DNA from: Streptomyces sp. SA15
GTDB taxonomy: Bacteria > Actinomycetota > Actinomycetes > Streptomycetales > Streptomycetaceae
Direction: 5' to 3'
DNA length: 64,000 nucleotides
Assembly (NCBI RefSeq): GCF_002291145.1
Contig: NZ_NTGE01000096.1
Coordinates: 46,257 to 110,256 of the forward strand
Below, in pieces: positions 17,246 to 24,976 of the stretch (its first letter is position 1; every line of letters begins with the position of its first letter). The position numbers were made by a program, and so were the translations under genes. Below the pieces are notes generated by a model. That model made no database searches, was not told where the DNA came from, and saw nothing but the letters and a program-made list of their open reading frames with translations.

Positions 17246-18061
17246 TCACCGAGGGTAGGACGGGCGGTCCGGAGCGGCGAACGGATATCCGGCAGCCGAA
17301 CGGAAGCGCCGGTCCGCCGGGATCCCCGGTGTTAGGGTCCGCGCATGGCAGCCAAGGTCACTGTGTCGCTCGATGCCGAACTCGTCGTGGAGATCATGGT
17401 CCTCGCGGGCGTGGGCAGCCCCCAGGACGCGGTCGAGCTCGCCGTCCGCGACTACATCGAGCGCGGTCACCGCACGGAGGCCCGGATCGCCGCGCGCGAC
17501 GAGGCGTTGCGCGAGGTGGATGTGAAGCCGCGGGACGTCGAGGGCTGAGCAGCCCGTCCCGTCGGCGTCAGCCGACCCGGTGCCCGTTCTCCAGCTCCGC
17601 CGTCCCGTGCCCTCGGCGAGGACGTCCAGCGCGGCCAGCACGCGGTGGCCCGTGGCGCCCGGCAGGTACTGGGCGAGTTCCTCGCGCGGCACCAGCCGCC
17701 AGGACAGCAGCTCCTCCTCCTGGAGCCGGATCGCCTTGAAGTCGTCCTCGCCGAGGACGCCGCCGTCGTACAGATACGCCACCAGCGGCGGCCGGGCCGT
17801 CCCGTGCACCCAGTCCACCGCGAGCAGCCGGCCGAGATCGCGGTCCAGGCCGATCTCCTCGGCGGTCTCCCGGCGCGCGCCCTGGCGCGGGGTCTCGCCG
17901 TCGTCGGACTCGATCGTGCCGCCCGGAAGCGCCCAGCCCTCACGGTAGTTGGGCTCGACGAGCAGCACCCGGCCCTCGGCGTCACGGAAGAGGGCGGCGG
18001 CTCCGGCGAGGACGCGGGGCAGGCCCGCGATGTACGTGGCGAAGTCTTGAACGGTCGTCAT
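17246..18061 (-). CDS. NUDIX hydrolase, probably frameshifted near its C-terminus
   Basis: The Nudix box reads GGTIESDDGETPRQGARRET with AEEIGL following, so this enzyme should cleave a nucleoside diphosphate linked to another group, with Mg2+ bound by the REtAEE glutamates. The recognisable domain covers about residues 15-160. The open frame then continues for 110 residues of unconserved sequence that overlaps the short gene on the other strand. Shifting the frame by one base near 17600 gives TAELENGHRVG and a stop at 17568, which removes the overlap and looks like a natural C-terminus. I therefore think the true protein is about 164 residues and that a 1-nt indel (real or a sequence error) extends it here. 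The substrate is not predictable. Confidence 0.75.
   Translation of the reverse strand: MTTVQDFATYIAGLPRVLAGAAALFRDAEGRVLLVEPNYREGWALPGGTIESDDGETPRQGARRETAEEIGLDRDLGRLLAVDWVHGTARPPLVAYLYDGGVLGEDDFKAIRLQEEELLSWRLVPREELAQYLPGATGHRVLAALDVLAEGTGRRSWRTGTGSADADGTGCSALDVPRLHIHLAQRLVARGDPGLRAVTALDVVADGELDRVLGAAHAREDHDLHDEFGIERHSDLGCHARTLTPGIPADRRFRSAAGYPFAAPDRPSYPR
17345..17548 (+). CDS. Small ribbon-helix-helix type antitoxin-like protein, orphan
   Basis: The 67-residue protein has the short beta strand plus two helices of Arc/MetJ/VapB-like regulators (KVTVSLDAELVVEIMVLAGV, then a basic, charged tail). Such proteins usually bind DNA as dimers and neutralise a PIN-type toxin. No toxin gene lies downstream: the next gene is convergent. 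It may be a solitary regulator or a remnant of a toxin-antitoxin pair. ATG at 17345 is the only good start. Confidence 0.6.
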   Translation: MAAKVTVSLDAELVVEIMVLAGVGSPQDAVELAVRDYIERGHRTEARIAARDEALREVDVKPRDVEG

Positions 18062-18083
18062 CCAGGAAGGGTAACCAGCTGAG

Positions 18084-19157
18084 TCAGGCCTCCGTCTCCA
18101 CCAGCCGCAGTGTCCGCTGAGCCAGTTCGCTGATCCGCACGCCGTCGAAGCCGAACACCGCGCTGCGCACCGTGTCCTCCAGCGGGTCCTTCCACTGCGC
18201 CGGGATGGCGTCCGCGCCGGTCAGTACGCCGGCCACCGAGCCCGCGGTCGCGCCGTTGGAGTCGGTGTCCAGGCCGCCGCGGACGGTGAGCGTGATGGTG
18301 CGGGTGAAGTCGCCGTCGCCGTACAGGAGCCCCGCCGTCAGCACGGCGGCGTTCGGGATGGTGTGGATCCAGCCGAGCCCGGCGGTCTCCTCGGCGACCG
18401 TGGTGAGCGTGTCCTCCCAGGTCATCCGGGTGTCATGGAGGGAGACGACCCGGCGTACGGTACGCGCGAGGCGGCTGCTCGCCGGTACGACGGTCAGCGC
18501 CTGGTCCACGGCCTGCCGCACCGTGTCGGCCGTGAACGCCGCCGAGATCAGCGCCGCCGCCCACATCGCGCCGTACACGCCGTTGCCGGTGTGGGACAGC
18601 ACGGCGTCGCGGCGGGCGAGTGAGGCGGCGCGCCGCGGGACGCCGGGGCAGGTCCAGCCGTAGATGTCGGCGCGGATGAGCGCCCCGATCCACTCCTGGT
18701 ACGGGTTGTCGTACGTCGCCGTCAGCGGCGGCTTCAGCCCGCTCGCGAGGTTGCGGTAGGCGGCCCGCTCGGCGGTGAAGGTCTGCAGATACGGCAGCCG
18801 CAGCAGCCACAGATCGCCTACCTGCTCCGTGCTGAAGCCGAAGCCGTGGGTCTCCAGGAGGTCCAGGCCGAGGATGGCGTAGTCGACGTCGTCGTCGCGG
18901 CAGCTGCCGTGGATACGGCCGCGCACGCACTGGCGCCACTCGGGGCGCAGCTCGAAGCCGTCGCTCTCGCCGACGGGCTCGGGCAGGTAGTCGGTGAGCG
19001 GCAGGGCGGCGGCCTGCCGCAGATAGCGGTCGATACGGTCCCGCGTCCACAGGTCGCCCTGCTCGACCGGCTTGCCGAGCATGTTGCCCGCGATCCGGCC
19101 CAGCCAGCCCCCCAGGACGCGGTCGGCGAGCTCTGGCTCAGTGCCCACAGGGGTCAT
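18084..19157 (-). CDS. ADP-ribosylglycohydrolase family protein
   Basis: The 357-residue protein begins LADRVLGGWLGRIAGNMLGK, typical of the ARH/DraG family, and carries metal-binding clusters RDDDVDYAI (about residue 87) and GGLDTDSNGATAGSVAG near the C-terminus, the latter with the two aspartates that hold the binuclear Mg2+ centre. Family members remove ADP-ribose from proteins, or from DNA or small molecules. The Streptomyces target is unknown. It is the third or fourth gene in this part of the window tied to ADP-ribose. It lies 22 nt upstream of the NUDIX gene on the same strand and may be cotranscribed with it. Confidence 0.85.
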   Translation of the reverse strand: MTPVGTEPELADRVLGGWLGRIAGNMLGKPVEQGDLWTRDRIDRYLRQAAALPLTDYLPEPVGESDGFELRPEWRQCVRGRIHGSCRDDDVDYAILGLDLLETHGFGFSTEQVGDLWLLRLPYLQTFTAERAAYRNLASGLKPPLTATYDNPYQEWIGALIRADIYGWTCPGVPRRAASLARRDAVLSHTGNGVYGAMWAAALISAAFTADTVRQAVDQALTVVPASSRLARTVRRVVSLHDTRMTWEDTLTTVAEETAGLGWIHTIPNAAVLTAGLLYGDGDFTRTITLTVRGGLDTDSNGATAGSVAGVLTGADAIPAQWKDPLEDTVRSAVFGFDGVRISELAQRTLRLVETEA

Positions 19158-19338
19158 AGCACCGGTTTACCCAATTCCGGCGGTGCCCGCGCGGGGTTCG
19201 GGCCGCCCGCACAGGCGCTTGTCGGCTTCGGTCCACGGGCCGGTCGGTGCATGACGGCGGGGTGCTCCTGCGGTTAAGGTCGCAGCGGCGCGACTGGCCC
19301 TGACGTGCGTCGGGCCCGGAGAGCAAGGGGATGGCAAG

Positions 19339-20490
19339 GTGGCGGACGCTGCAGTGAACGGTGCCCAGAGGGTGCTCATCGCCGCGGACAAGTTCAAGGG
19401 GTCGCTGACGGCCGTACAGGTCGCCGAGCGGGTGACGGCCGGGCTGCGCCGGGTCGCCCCGGGCGTCGAGGCTGAGGCGCTGCCGGTGGCCGACGGCGGC
19501 GACGGGACGGTGGACGCGGCGGTCGCGGCCGGATTCGAACGGCGGGAGGTACGGGTCGCCGGTCCCCTCGGCCAGGAGGTGACGGCGGCGTTCGCGCTGC
19601 GCGGCGACACCGCGGTCGTGGAGATGGCGGAGGCGAGCGGGCTGCAGCGGCTGCCGGCCGGCGTCTTCGCGCCGCTCACGGCGTCCACGTACGGCTCCGG
19701 CGAACTGCTGCGGGCCGCGCTGGACGCGGGCGCCCGGACGATCGTGTTCGGGGTCGGCGGCAGCGCGACCACGGACGGGGGCGCCGGCATGCTGTCCGCG
19801 CTGGGCGCGCGGTTTCTGGACGCGGACGGGGAGCCGGTGGCACCGGGCGGTGGCGGCCTCGCCGGCCTGGCCTCGGCGGACCTCTCGGGCCTCGACCCGC
19901 GCCTGGCCTCCGTCGAACTGATCCTGGCCAGCGACGTCGACAACCCGCTGACCGGCCCGAAGGGCGCGCCCTCGGTGTACGGCCCGCAGAAGGGCGCCTC
20001 GCCGGACGACGTGGAGACGCTGGACGCCGCGCTGGCCCACTACGCGAAGGTGCTGGAGGAGACCGTCGGGACGAAGGCCGCGGGACACGCCGCCTCGCCG
20101 GGCGCGGGCGCGGCGGGCGGCATCGGCTACGGCGCCCTCCTCCTCGGTGCGCGCTTCCGCCCCGGCATCGAGGTCATGCTCGACGTCCTGGGCTTCGCGC
20201 CCGCGCTGGAGAAGGCCACGCTGGTGATCACCGGCGAGGGCTCCCTGGACGAGCAGACCCTGCACGGCAAGGCCCCGGCGGGCGTCGCCGCGGCGGCCCG
20301 TGCGGCGGGCAAGGAGGTCGTCGCGGTGTGCGGACGCCTCGCCCTTGCGCCGCAGGCGCTCGGCGGGGCCGGGATCCGGCGGGCCTATCCGCTGACGGAT
20401 GTCGAGCCGGACGTGGCGAAGTGCATCGCGGACGCGGGGCCGATCCTGGAGCGGGTGGCGGAACGGATCGCGCGGGACTTCCTCACCTGA
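19339..20490 (+). CDS. Glycerate kinase, GlxK/GarK type
   Basis: This 383-residue protein opens VLIAADKFKGSLTAVQVAE and continues with LPVADGGDGTVDA, FGVGGSATTDGGAGMLSALG and ITGEGSLDEQTLHGKAPAGV, the conserved blocks of type I glycerate kinases. It phosphorylates D-glycerate, commonly to 2-phosphoglycerate in this class, and links glyoxylate or glycerate breakdown to glycolysis. That fits a genome with an ethylmalonyl-CoA pathway that releases glyoxylate. The GTG at 19339 has AAGGGG 13 nt upstream. A strong bidirectional terminator follows. Confidence 0.9.
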   Translation: MADAAVNGAQRVLIAADKFKGSLTAVQVAERVTAGLRRVAPGVEAEALPVADGGDGTVDAAVAAGFERREVRVAGPLGQEVTAAFALRGDTAVVEMAEASGLQRLPAGVFAPLTASTYGSGELLRAALDAGARTIVFGVGGSATTDGGAGMLSALGARFLDADGEPVAPGGGGLAGLASADLSGLDPRLASVELILASDVDNPLTGPKGAPSVYGPQKGASPDDVETLDAALAHYAKVLEETVGTKAAGHAASPGAGAAGGIGYGALLLGARFRPGIEVMLDVLGFAPALEKATLVITGEGSLDEQTLHGKAPAGVAAAARAAGKEVVAVCGRLALAPQALGGAGIRRAYPLTDVEPDVAKCIADAGPILERVAERIARDFLT

Positions 20491-20507
20491 GGGAGCTCAC
20501 GGGAAAG

Positions 20508-20545
20508 CCGAAGGGCCCCGAGCCAAGCAGCTCGGGGCCCTTCGG
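20508..20545. terminator. Strong bidirectional terminator between glycerate kinase and pssA
   Basis: A perfect 16-bp stem (CCGAAGGGCCCCGAGC and its complement) encloses a 6-nt loop and is flanked by AAA and TTT runs, so it can serve the two convergent genes on either side. Confidence 0.88.
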
Positions 20546-20560
20546 TTTGTCCTGCGACCG

Positions 20561-21415
20561 CTACGGCAACTGCGCCGCTCGCGCCTCACGCCGGTTGTCG
20601 CGGAAGTTGTTCACCCGGCGAGCCGTGGCGAACAGCGGGATCACCGCGCCCATGACCAGCTGGAGCGCGCAGCCCGTCTGAAGGAGCAGCTGTCCGCTCG
20701 GCGCGTCGAACGCCCACGCGGCCAGCAGACCCATCGACAGGACGATCCAGGAGAGCATCGCCACCGCGAGTCGGCCCCGCGGCTTCGGGTACTCCACCCG
20801 GCTCACCATCAGCCACGCCGTGCCGAGGATCGCGAGCAGCGTCGCCACGAAGGGCAGCTCGAGGAGCACGATCGAGACCACCGTCAGCGCGCCGAACGGC
20901 GACGGCATGCCCTGGAAGGTGCCGTCCTTCACCGTCACGCAGGAGAATCTCGCGAGGCGGAGCACCACGGCCAGCAGTACGACGATCGCGCCGAGCGCCG
21001 CCACCCGCTGGTGCGCGTCGTCGGCGACCATGCCGTACACGAGTACGAAGTACGCCGGTGCCAGGCCGAAGCTGATCAGGTCCGACAGGTTGTCCAGTTC
21101 CGCGCCCATCGGAGAGGAACGCAGCTTCCTCGCCACCAGGCCGTCGAACAGGTCGAAGACCGCCGCGCACAGCATCAGGATGACCGCCGTGGCCGCGCTG
21201 TGGCGGGCCATGCCGGACTCCTGGCTGCCCGTGAGGTGCGGGATCAGGATGCCGGTGGTGGTGAAGTACACCGCCATGAAGCCGCACGTGGCGTTGCCGA
21301 GCGTGAGGGTGTCCGCTATCGAGAGGCGGAGAGAGAGGGGCATCTCCTCCTCTTCGTCCGCCTCGTCCACTTCGGGCACCCAGCCCGTCTGGGTCTCTGG
21401 ATCAATCACGGTCAA
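20561..21415 (-). CDS. pssA: CDP-diacylglycerol--serine O-phosphatidyltransferase
   Basis: The 284-residue membrane protein carries the CDP-alcohol phosphotransferase signature DLFDGLVARKLRSSPMGAEL followed by DNLSD, with all the spaced aspartates that bind metal and substrate. Several hydrophobic segments follow (about residues 120-150, 165-200, 205-250). It makes phosphatidylserine from CDP-diacylglycerol and serine. The acidic N-terminal tail (about residues 1-25) is cytoplasmic by inference. Its start lies inside the 3' end of the decarboxylase gene (14-nt overlap), so the two steps of phosphatidylethanolamine synthesis are coupled. Confidence 0.93.
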   Translation of the reverse strand: MTVIDPETQTGWVPEVDEADEEEEMPLSLRLSIADTLTLGNATCGFMAVYFTTTGILIPHLTGSQESGMARHSAATAVILMLCAAVFDLFDGLVARKLRSSPMGAELDNLSDLISFGLAPAYFVLVYGMVADDAHQRVAALGAIVVLLAVVLRLARFSCVTVKDGTFQGMPSPFGALTVVSIVLLELPFVATLLAILGTAWLMVSRVEYPKPRGRLAVAMLSWIVLSMGLLAAWAFDAPSGQLLLQTGCALQLVMGAVIPLFATARRVNNFRDNRREARAAQLP

Positions 21416-22058
21416 TGCGAGTCACCCCAGCCACGGTCTTCTGGCCGACCTCGACCGCGACCTCCACGCCCTCGGGCAGGTAGATGTCGACGCGTGAGCC
21501 GAACCGGATCAGACCGATGCGGTCGCCCTGCTCGACCTTCGTGCCCTGGGGGATGTACGGCACGATGCGACGGGCCACCGCGCCGGCAATCTGGATCATC
21601 TCGATGTCGCCGAGTTCGGTGTCGAAATGCCAGACTACGCGCTCGTTGTTCTCGCTCTCCTTGTTGAACGCCGGAACGAACCCGCCCGGGATGTGCTCGA
21701 CCGACGTCACCGTGCCGGAGAGCGGCGCACGGTTGACGTGGACGTTGAGCGGGCTCATGAAGATCGCGACGCGGGTGCGGCCGTCCTTCCACGGCATGAT
21801 GCTCTGCACCACACCGTCGGCGGGCGAGATGACCCGGCCCGCGGCGATCTCGCGCTCGGGGTCGCGGAAGAACCACAGCATGCCCGCCGCGAGCGCGGTG
21901 GCGGGCACGGCGACGGCCTTGGCGGCGCCGGACTTGCGCGCGCGTACCAGGCTGAGGGCTGCGGTGGCGACGGTCGGGAGGAGCCACGGCGATGCTCCGC
22001 GCGCGAGGCGTACGCCTGCCAGGCTGTCGCGATGTGCAGAGGTTTGGCTGTGGGGCAT
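21402..22058 (-). CDS. psd: Phosphatidylserine decarboxylase proenzyme, short archaeal/actinobacterial type
   Basis: The 218-residue proenzyme has a hydrophobic N-terminus, LWFFRDPERE, ISPADGVVQ, the catalytic MSPLNVHVNRAPLSGTV and the self-cleavage site RFGSRVD close to the C-terminus. Cleavage between Gly and Ser makes a pyruvoyl cofactor on the small subunit. The product converts phosphatidylserine to phosphatidylethanolamine. I chose the ATG at 22058 because homologous sequence begins there; the frame stays open upstream but is unconserved. The gene is followed with overlap by pssA. Confidence 0.9.
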   Translation of the reverse strand: MPHSQTSAHRDSLAGVRLARGASPWLLPTVATAALSLVRARKSGAAKAVAVPATALAAGMLWFFRDPEREIAAGRVISPADGVVQSIMPWKDGRTRVAIFMSPLNVHVNRAPLSGTVTSVEHIPGGFVPAFNKESENNERVVWHFDTELGDIEMIQIAGAVARRIVPYIPQGTKVEQGDRIGLIRFGSRVDIYLPEGVEVAVEVGQKTVAGVTRIDRD

Positions 22059-22184
22059 GGATGACCTTCGTAGCGGATGATGCCGCGCTGCGTGAGGGGG
22101 ACGGCGGCTTTCCCGGGATCGTACCGGTCGCGGGCCACAACTGAGCAAGCCAGGAAGCCGAGTCGGCGGCTGAAGAGTGCTGAC

Positions 22185-22217
22185 GGGGTGTGATCTTCTT
22201 CTCGAAGAAAACACCCC
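22185..22217 (-). terminator. Hairpin downstream of the ethylmalonyl-CoA operon
   Basis: GGGGTGT at 22185 pairs with ACACCCC at 22211, with a second inner stem TTCTT/AAGAA. It lies 12 nt after the acyl-CoA dehydrogenase stop and separates that operon from psd. Confidence 0.65.
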
Positions 22218-22228
22218 AACCCGCACAT

Positions 22229-23434
22229 CTAGCCCTGGAAACGATACTCTTCGAGCAGCCTGCGACCGATGATCATTTTCTGGATCTCGGCGGTACCTTC
22301 ACCGATCAGCAGCATCGGAGCCTCACGGTAGAGGCGCTCGATCTCGTACTCCTTGGAGAAGCCGTAGCCGCCGTGGATCCGGAAGGAGTCTTCCACGACC
22401 TCCTTGCAGTACTCGGAGGCGAGGTACTTCGCCATCCCTGCCTCAAGGTCGTTTCGCTCCCCGGAGTCCTTTTTGCGTGCCGCGTTCACCATCATCGCAT
22501 GAGCGGCCTCCACCTTGGTAGCCATCTCCGCCAGCTTGAACTGGATGGCCTGGTGCTGGGCGATCGGCTTGCCGAAAGTGTGACGCTGCTGGGCGTACTG
22601 GACGCCCAGTTCGAACGCACGCTGAGCGACGCCACAGCCACGCGCCGCCACGTTGACGCGACCGACCTCCACGCCGTCCATCATCTGGTAAAAACCTCGG
22701 CCGGTGGCGCCGCCGAGCACGCGCTCGGCCGGAATCCGCAGGCCATCCATGATGAGCTCGGTGGTGTCGACGCCCTTGTAGCCCATCTTGTCGATCTTCC
22801 CGGGGATGGTGAGGCCGGGGCGGACCTCTCCGAAGCCGGGCTCCTTCTCGACCAGGAAGGTCGTCATCGACTTGTGGGGCGCGGTGCCCTCGGGGTGTCC
22901 TTCGTCACTTCGGACGAGTACGGCAACCAAGGTTGACGTTCCGCCATTGGTGAGCCACATCTTCTGGCCGTTCAGGACGTACTCGTCGCCGTCCCTGACC
23001 GCCTTCGACGTGATCGCCGAGACGTCCGAGCCCAGGCCCGGCTCCGACATCGAGAAGGCGCCGCGGATCTCGCCCAGCGCCATCTTCGGCAGGAAGTAGT
23101 CCTTCTGCTCCTGCGTGCCGTGCTGCTTGAGCATGTACGCCACGATGAAGTGCGTGTTGATGATGCCGGACACCGACATCCAGCCACGGGCGATCTCCTC
23201 CACGCACAGCGCGTACGTCAGGAGGGACTCGCCCAGACCCCCGTACTCCTCGGGGATCATCAGACCGAACAGGCCCAACTCCTTGAGCCCGTCGACGATC
23301 TGCTGCGGGTACTCGTCGCGGTGCTCCAGCTCGGTGGCGACCGGGAGGATCTCCTTGTCCACGAAGTCGCGGACGGTGGAGAGGATCTCCTGCTGGATGT
23401 CGGTCAGACCGGCGGTCTGGGCGAGGCGGCTCAT
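22229..23434 (-). CDS. Acyl-CoA dehydrogenase, probable methylsuccinyl-CoA dehydrogenase of the ethylmalonyl-CoA pathway
   Basis: The 401-residue flavoprotein has the acyl-CoA dehydrogenase layout: EEYGGLG and FSMSEPGLGSDVSAI (FAD and substrate binding), KMWLTNGG, RGFYQMMDGVEVGRVNVAARG, and the catalytic glutamate of GEGTAEIQKMIIGR. It ends the operon that begins with ccr, which suggests it oxidises (2S)-methylsuccinyl-CoA to mesaconyl-CoA. It is shorter than the roughly 550-residue enzyme known from Rhodobacter, so the assignment rests on context. Its ATG overlaps the stop of the MaoC gene by one base (TGATG). Confidence 0.88.
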   Translation of the reverse strand: MSRLAQTAGLTDIQQEILSTVRDFVDKEILPVATELEHRDEYPQQIVDGLKELGLFGLMIPEEYGGLGESLLTYALCVEEIARGWMSVSGIINTHFIVAYMLKQHGTQEQKDYFLPKMALGEIRGAFSMSEPGLGSDVSAITSKAVRDGDEYVLNGQKMWLTNGGTSTLVAVLVRSDEGHPEGTAPHKSMTTFLVEKEPGFGEVRPGLTIPGKIDKMGYKGVDTTELIMDGLRIPAERVLGGATGRGFYQMMDGVEVGRVNVAARGCGVAQRAFELGVQYAQQRHTFGKPIAQHQAIQFKLAEMATKVEAAHAMMVNAARKKDSGERNDLEAGMAKYLASEYCKEVVEDSFRIHGGYGFSKEYEIERLYREAPMLLIGEGTAEIQKMIIGRRLLEEYRFQG

Positions 23435-23955
23435 CACTTCTCCTGGGACTTCAGCTCCGGGCGGCCCGGCTGCTCGCCGCCGCGCTCCTTGATGTACGTC
23501 TCGGTGGGCACCATCACCTTGCGGCGGAACACGCACACGAGCGTGCCGTCCTGCTTGTAGCCCTTGGTCTCGACGTGGACGATGCCGCGGTCGTTCTTCG
23601 ACTTCGACGGCCACTTGTCGAGCACGGTCGTCTGGCCGTAGATCGTGTCACCGTGGAAGGTCGGCGCCACGTGCTTGAGCGACTCGATCTCCAGGTTGGC
23701 GATCGCCTTGCCGGAGATGTCCGGCACGGACATGCCGAGCAGCAGCGAGTAGATGTAGTTCCCGACGACGACGTTCTGGCCGAAATCCGTCGTCTTCTCC
23801 GCATAGTTGGTGTCCATGTGGAGCGGGTGGTGGTTCATGGTGAGGAGACAGAACAGGTGGTCGTCGTACTCCGTGACCGTCTTGCCCGGCCAGTGCTTGT
23901 ACGTCGCCCCGACCTCGAACTCCTCGTAGGTGCGTCCGAACTGCATCGCCGTCAC
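23434..23955 (-). CDS. MaoC-family hydratase, probable mesaconyl-CoA hydratase
   Basis: This 173-residue hot-dog-fold protein begins GRTYEEFEVGATYKHWPGKT and has the hydratase segment NHHPLHMDTNYAEKT, with aspartate and histidine placed for catalysis, then VAPTFHGDTIYGQTTV. In the ethylmalonyl-CoA pathway the matching step hydrates mesaconyl-CoA to beta-methylmalyl-CoA. It has one hot-dog domain, whereas the well-studied proteobacterial enzyme is about twice that length, so it likely works as a dimer. The start is GTG at 23955 (AGAGGGG ahead); ATG at 23946 is an alternative. It lies between the lyase gene (7 nt gap) and the dehydrogenase gene. Confidence 0.88.
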   Translation of the reverse strand: MTAMQFGRTYEEFEVGATYKHWPGKTVTEYDDHLFCLLTMNHHPLHMDTNYAEKTTDFGQNVVVGNYIYSLLLGMSVPDISGKAIANLEIESLKHVAPTFHGDTIYGQTTVLDKWPSKSKNDRGIVHVETKGYKQDGTLVCVFRRKVMVPTETYIKERGGEQPGRPELKSQEK

Positions 23956-23962
23956 GGCCCCT

Positions 23963-24976
23963 CTAGTTGGCGGGAATCTCGAACGTGCTGGTGCGCCGCA
24001 TGCCGGCGGCGCGTCCCTTGCCCGCGATGACCAGGGCCATCTTGCGGCTGGCCTCGTCGATCATCTCGTCCCCGAGCATCGCGGAGCCCTTCTTGCCGCC
24101 CGCCTCGGACGTGTAGTAGTCGTACGCGTCCAGGATGAGCTCGGCGTGGTCGTAGTCCTCCTGGGAGGGCGAGAAGATCTCGTTGGAGGCCTCGACCTGA
24201 CCCGGGTGGAGCACCCACTTGCCGTCGAAGCCGAGCGCGGCGGCGCGCTGGGCGACCTCGCGGTAGCCCTCGACGTTGCGGATCTGGAGGTAGGGGCCGT
24301 CGATCGCCTGGAGGTTGTTGGCGCGGGCGGCCATCAGGATCTTCATCAGGATGTAGTGGTAGGCGTCCGCCGGGTAGCCGGGCGGCTGCTCGCCCACGAC
24401 CAGCGACTTCATGTTGATCGACGCCATGAAGTCGGCAGGGCCGAAGATGATCGTCTCGACGCGCGGGGAGGCCTGCGCGATCTCGTTGACGTTGTTGAGG
24501 CCCTGGGCGTTCTCGATCTGCGCCTCGATGCCGATGCGGCCGACCTCGAAGCCCATGGTCTTCTCGATCTGGGTCAGGAGCAGGTCCAGCGCGACGATCT
24601 GCTGGGCGTCCTGCACCTTCGGCAGCATGATGCAGTCGAGGTTCGGGCCGGCGCCCTCGACGACCGTGACGACGTCTCGATACGTCCACTCGGTCGTCCA
24701 GTCGTTGACGCGCACGACCCTCGTCTTGCCCGTCCAGTCACCCTCGTTGAGGAACTTGACGATGGTGTGCCGAGCCTCGGGCTTGGCGAGCGGCGCGCAC
24801 GCGTCCTCCAGGTCCAGGAAGACCTGGTCCGCCGGGAGGCCCTGCGCCTTCTCCAGGAAGCGGGGGTTCGAGCCCGGTACAGCCAGGCAGGAACGCCGCG
24901 GGCGAAGACGGTTAAAAGGGGGCGCGGCGGAGCCGCCCGTTGGAAGGGCGGTGGTGGGCGACGGGTGGGCGGTCAT
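23963..24976 (-). CDS. HpcH/HpaI aldolase / citrate lyase beta-like protein, probable malyl-CoA / methylmalyl-CoA lyase
   Basis: The 337-residue protein has the CitE-like TIM barrel with RRSCLAVPGSNPRFLEKAQG, the metal site in VFLDLEDACAP and the conserved IGIEAQIENAQGLNNVNEI. In this operon it should split beta-methylmalyl-CoA into glyoxylate and propionyl-CoA, and may also cleave malyl-CoA. Its start codon overlaps the end of the mutase gene (ATGA). The first about 25 residues are Pro/Ala-rich and look poorly conserved. Confidence 0.9.
   Translation of the reverse strand: MTAHPSPTTALPTGGSAAPPFNRLRPRRSCLAVPGSNPRFLEKAQGLPADQVFLDLEDACAPLAKPEARHTIVKFLNEGDWTGKTRVVRVNDWTTEWTYRDVVTVVEGAGPNLDCIMLPKVQDAQQIVALDLLLTQIEKTMGFEVGRIGIEAQIENAQGLNNVNEIAQASPRVETIIFGPADFMASINMKSLVVGEQPPGYPADAYHYILMKILMAARANNLQAIDGPYLQIRNVEGYREVAQRAAALGFDGKWVLHPGQVEASNEIFSPSQEDYDHAELILDAYDYYTSEAGGKKGSAMLGDEMIDEASRKMALVIAGKGRAAGMRRTSTFEIPAN

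Noticed and set aside
17246..17548. A toxin-antitoxin pair formed by the small RHH gene and the downstream open frame
   Set aside because: The overlapping frame is the tail of a NUDIX gene on the other strand; no PIN, Fic or RelE-like toxin is visible.
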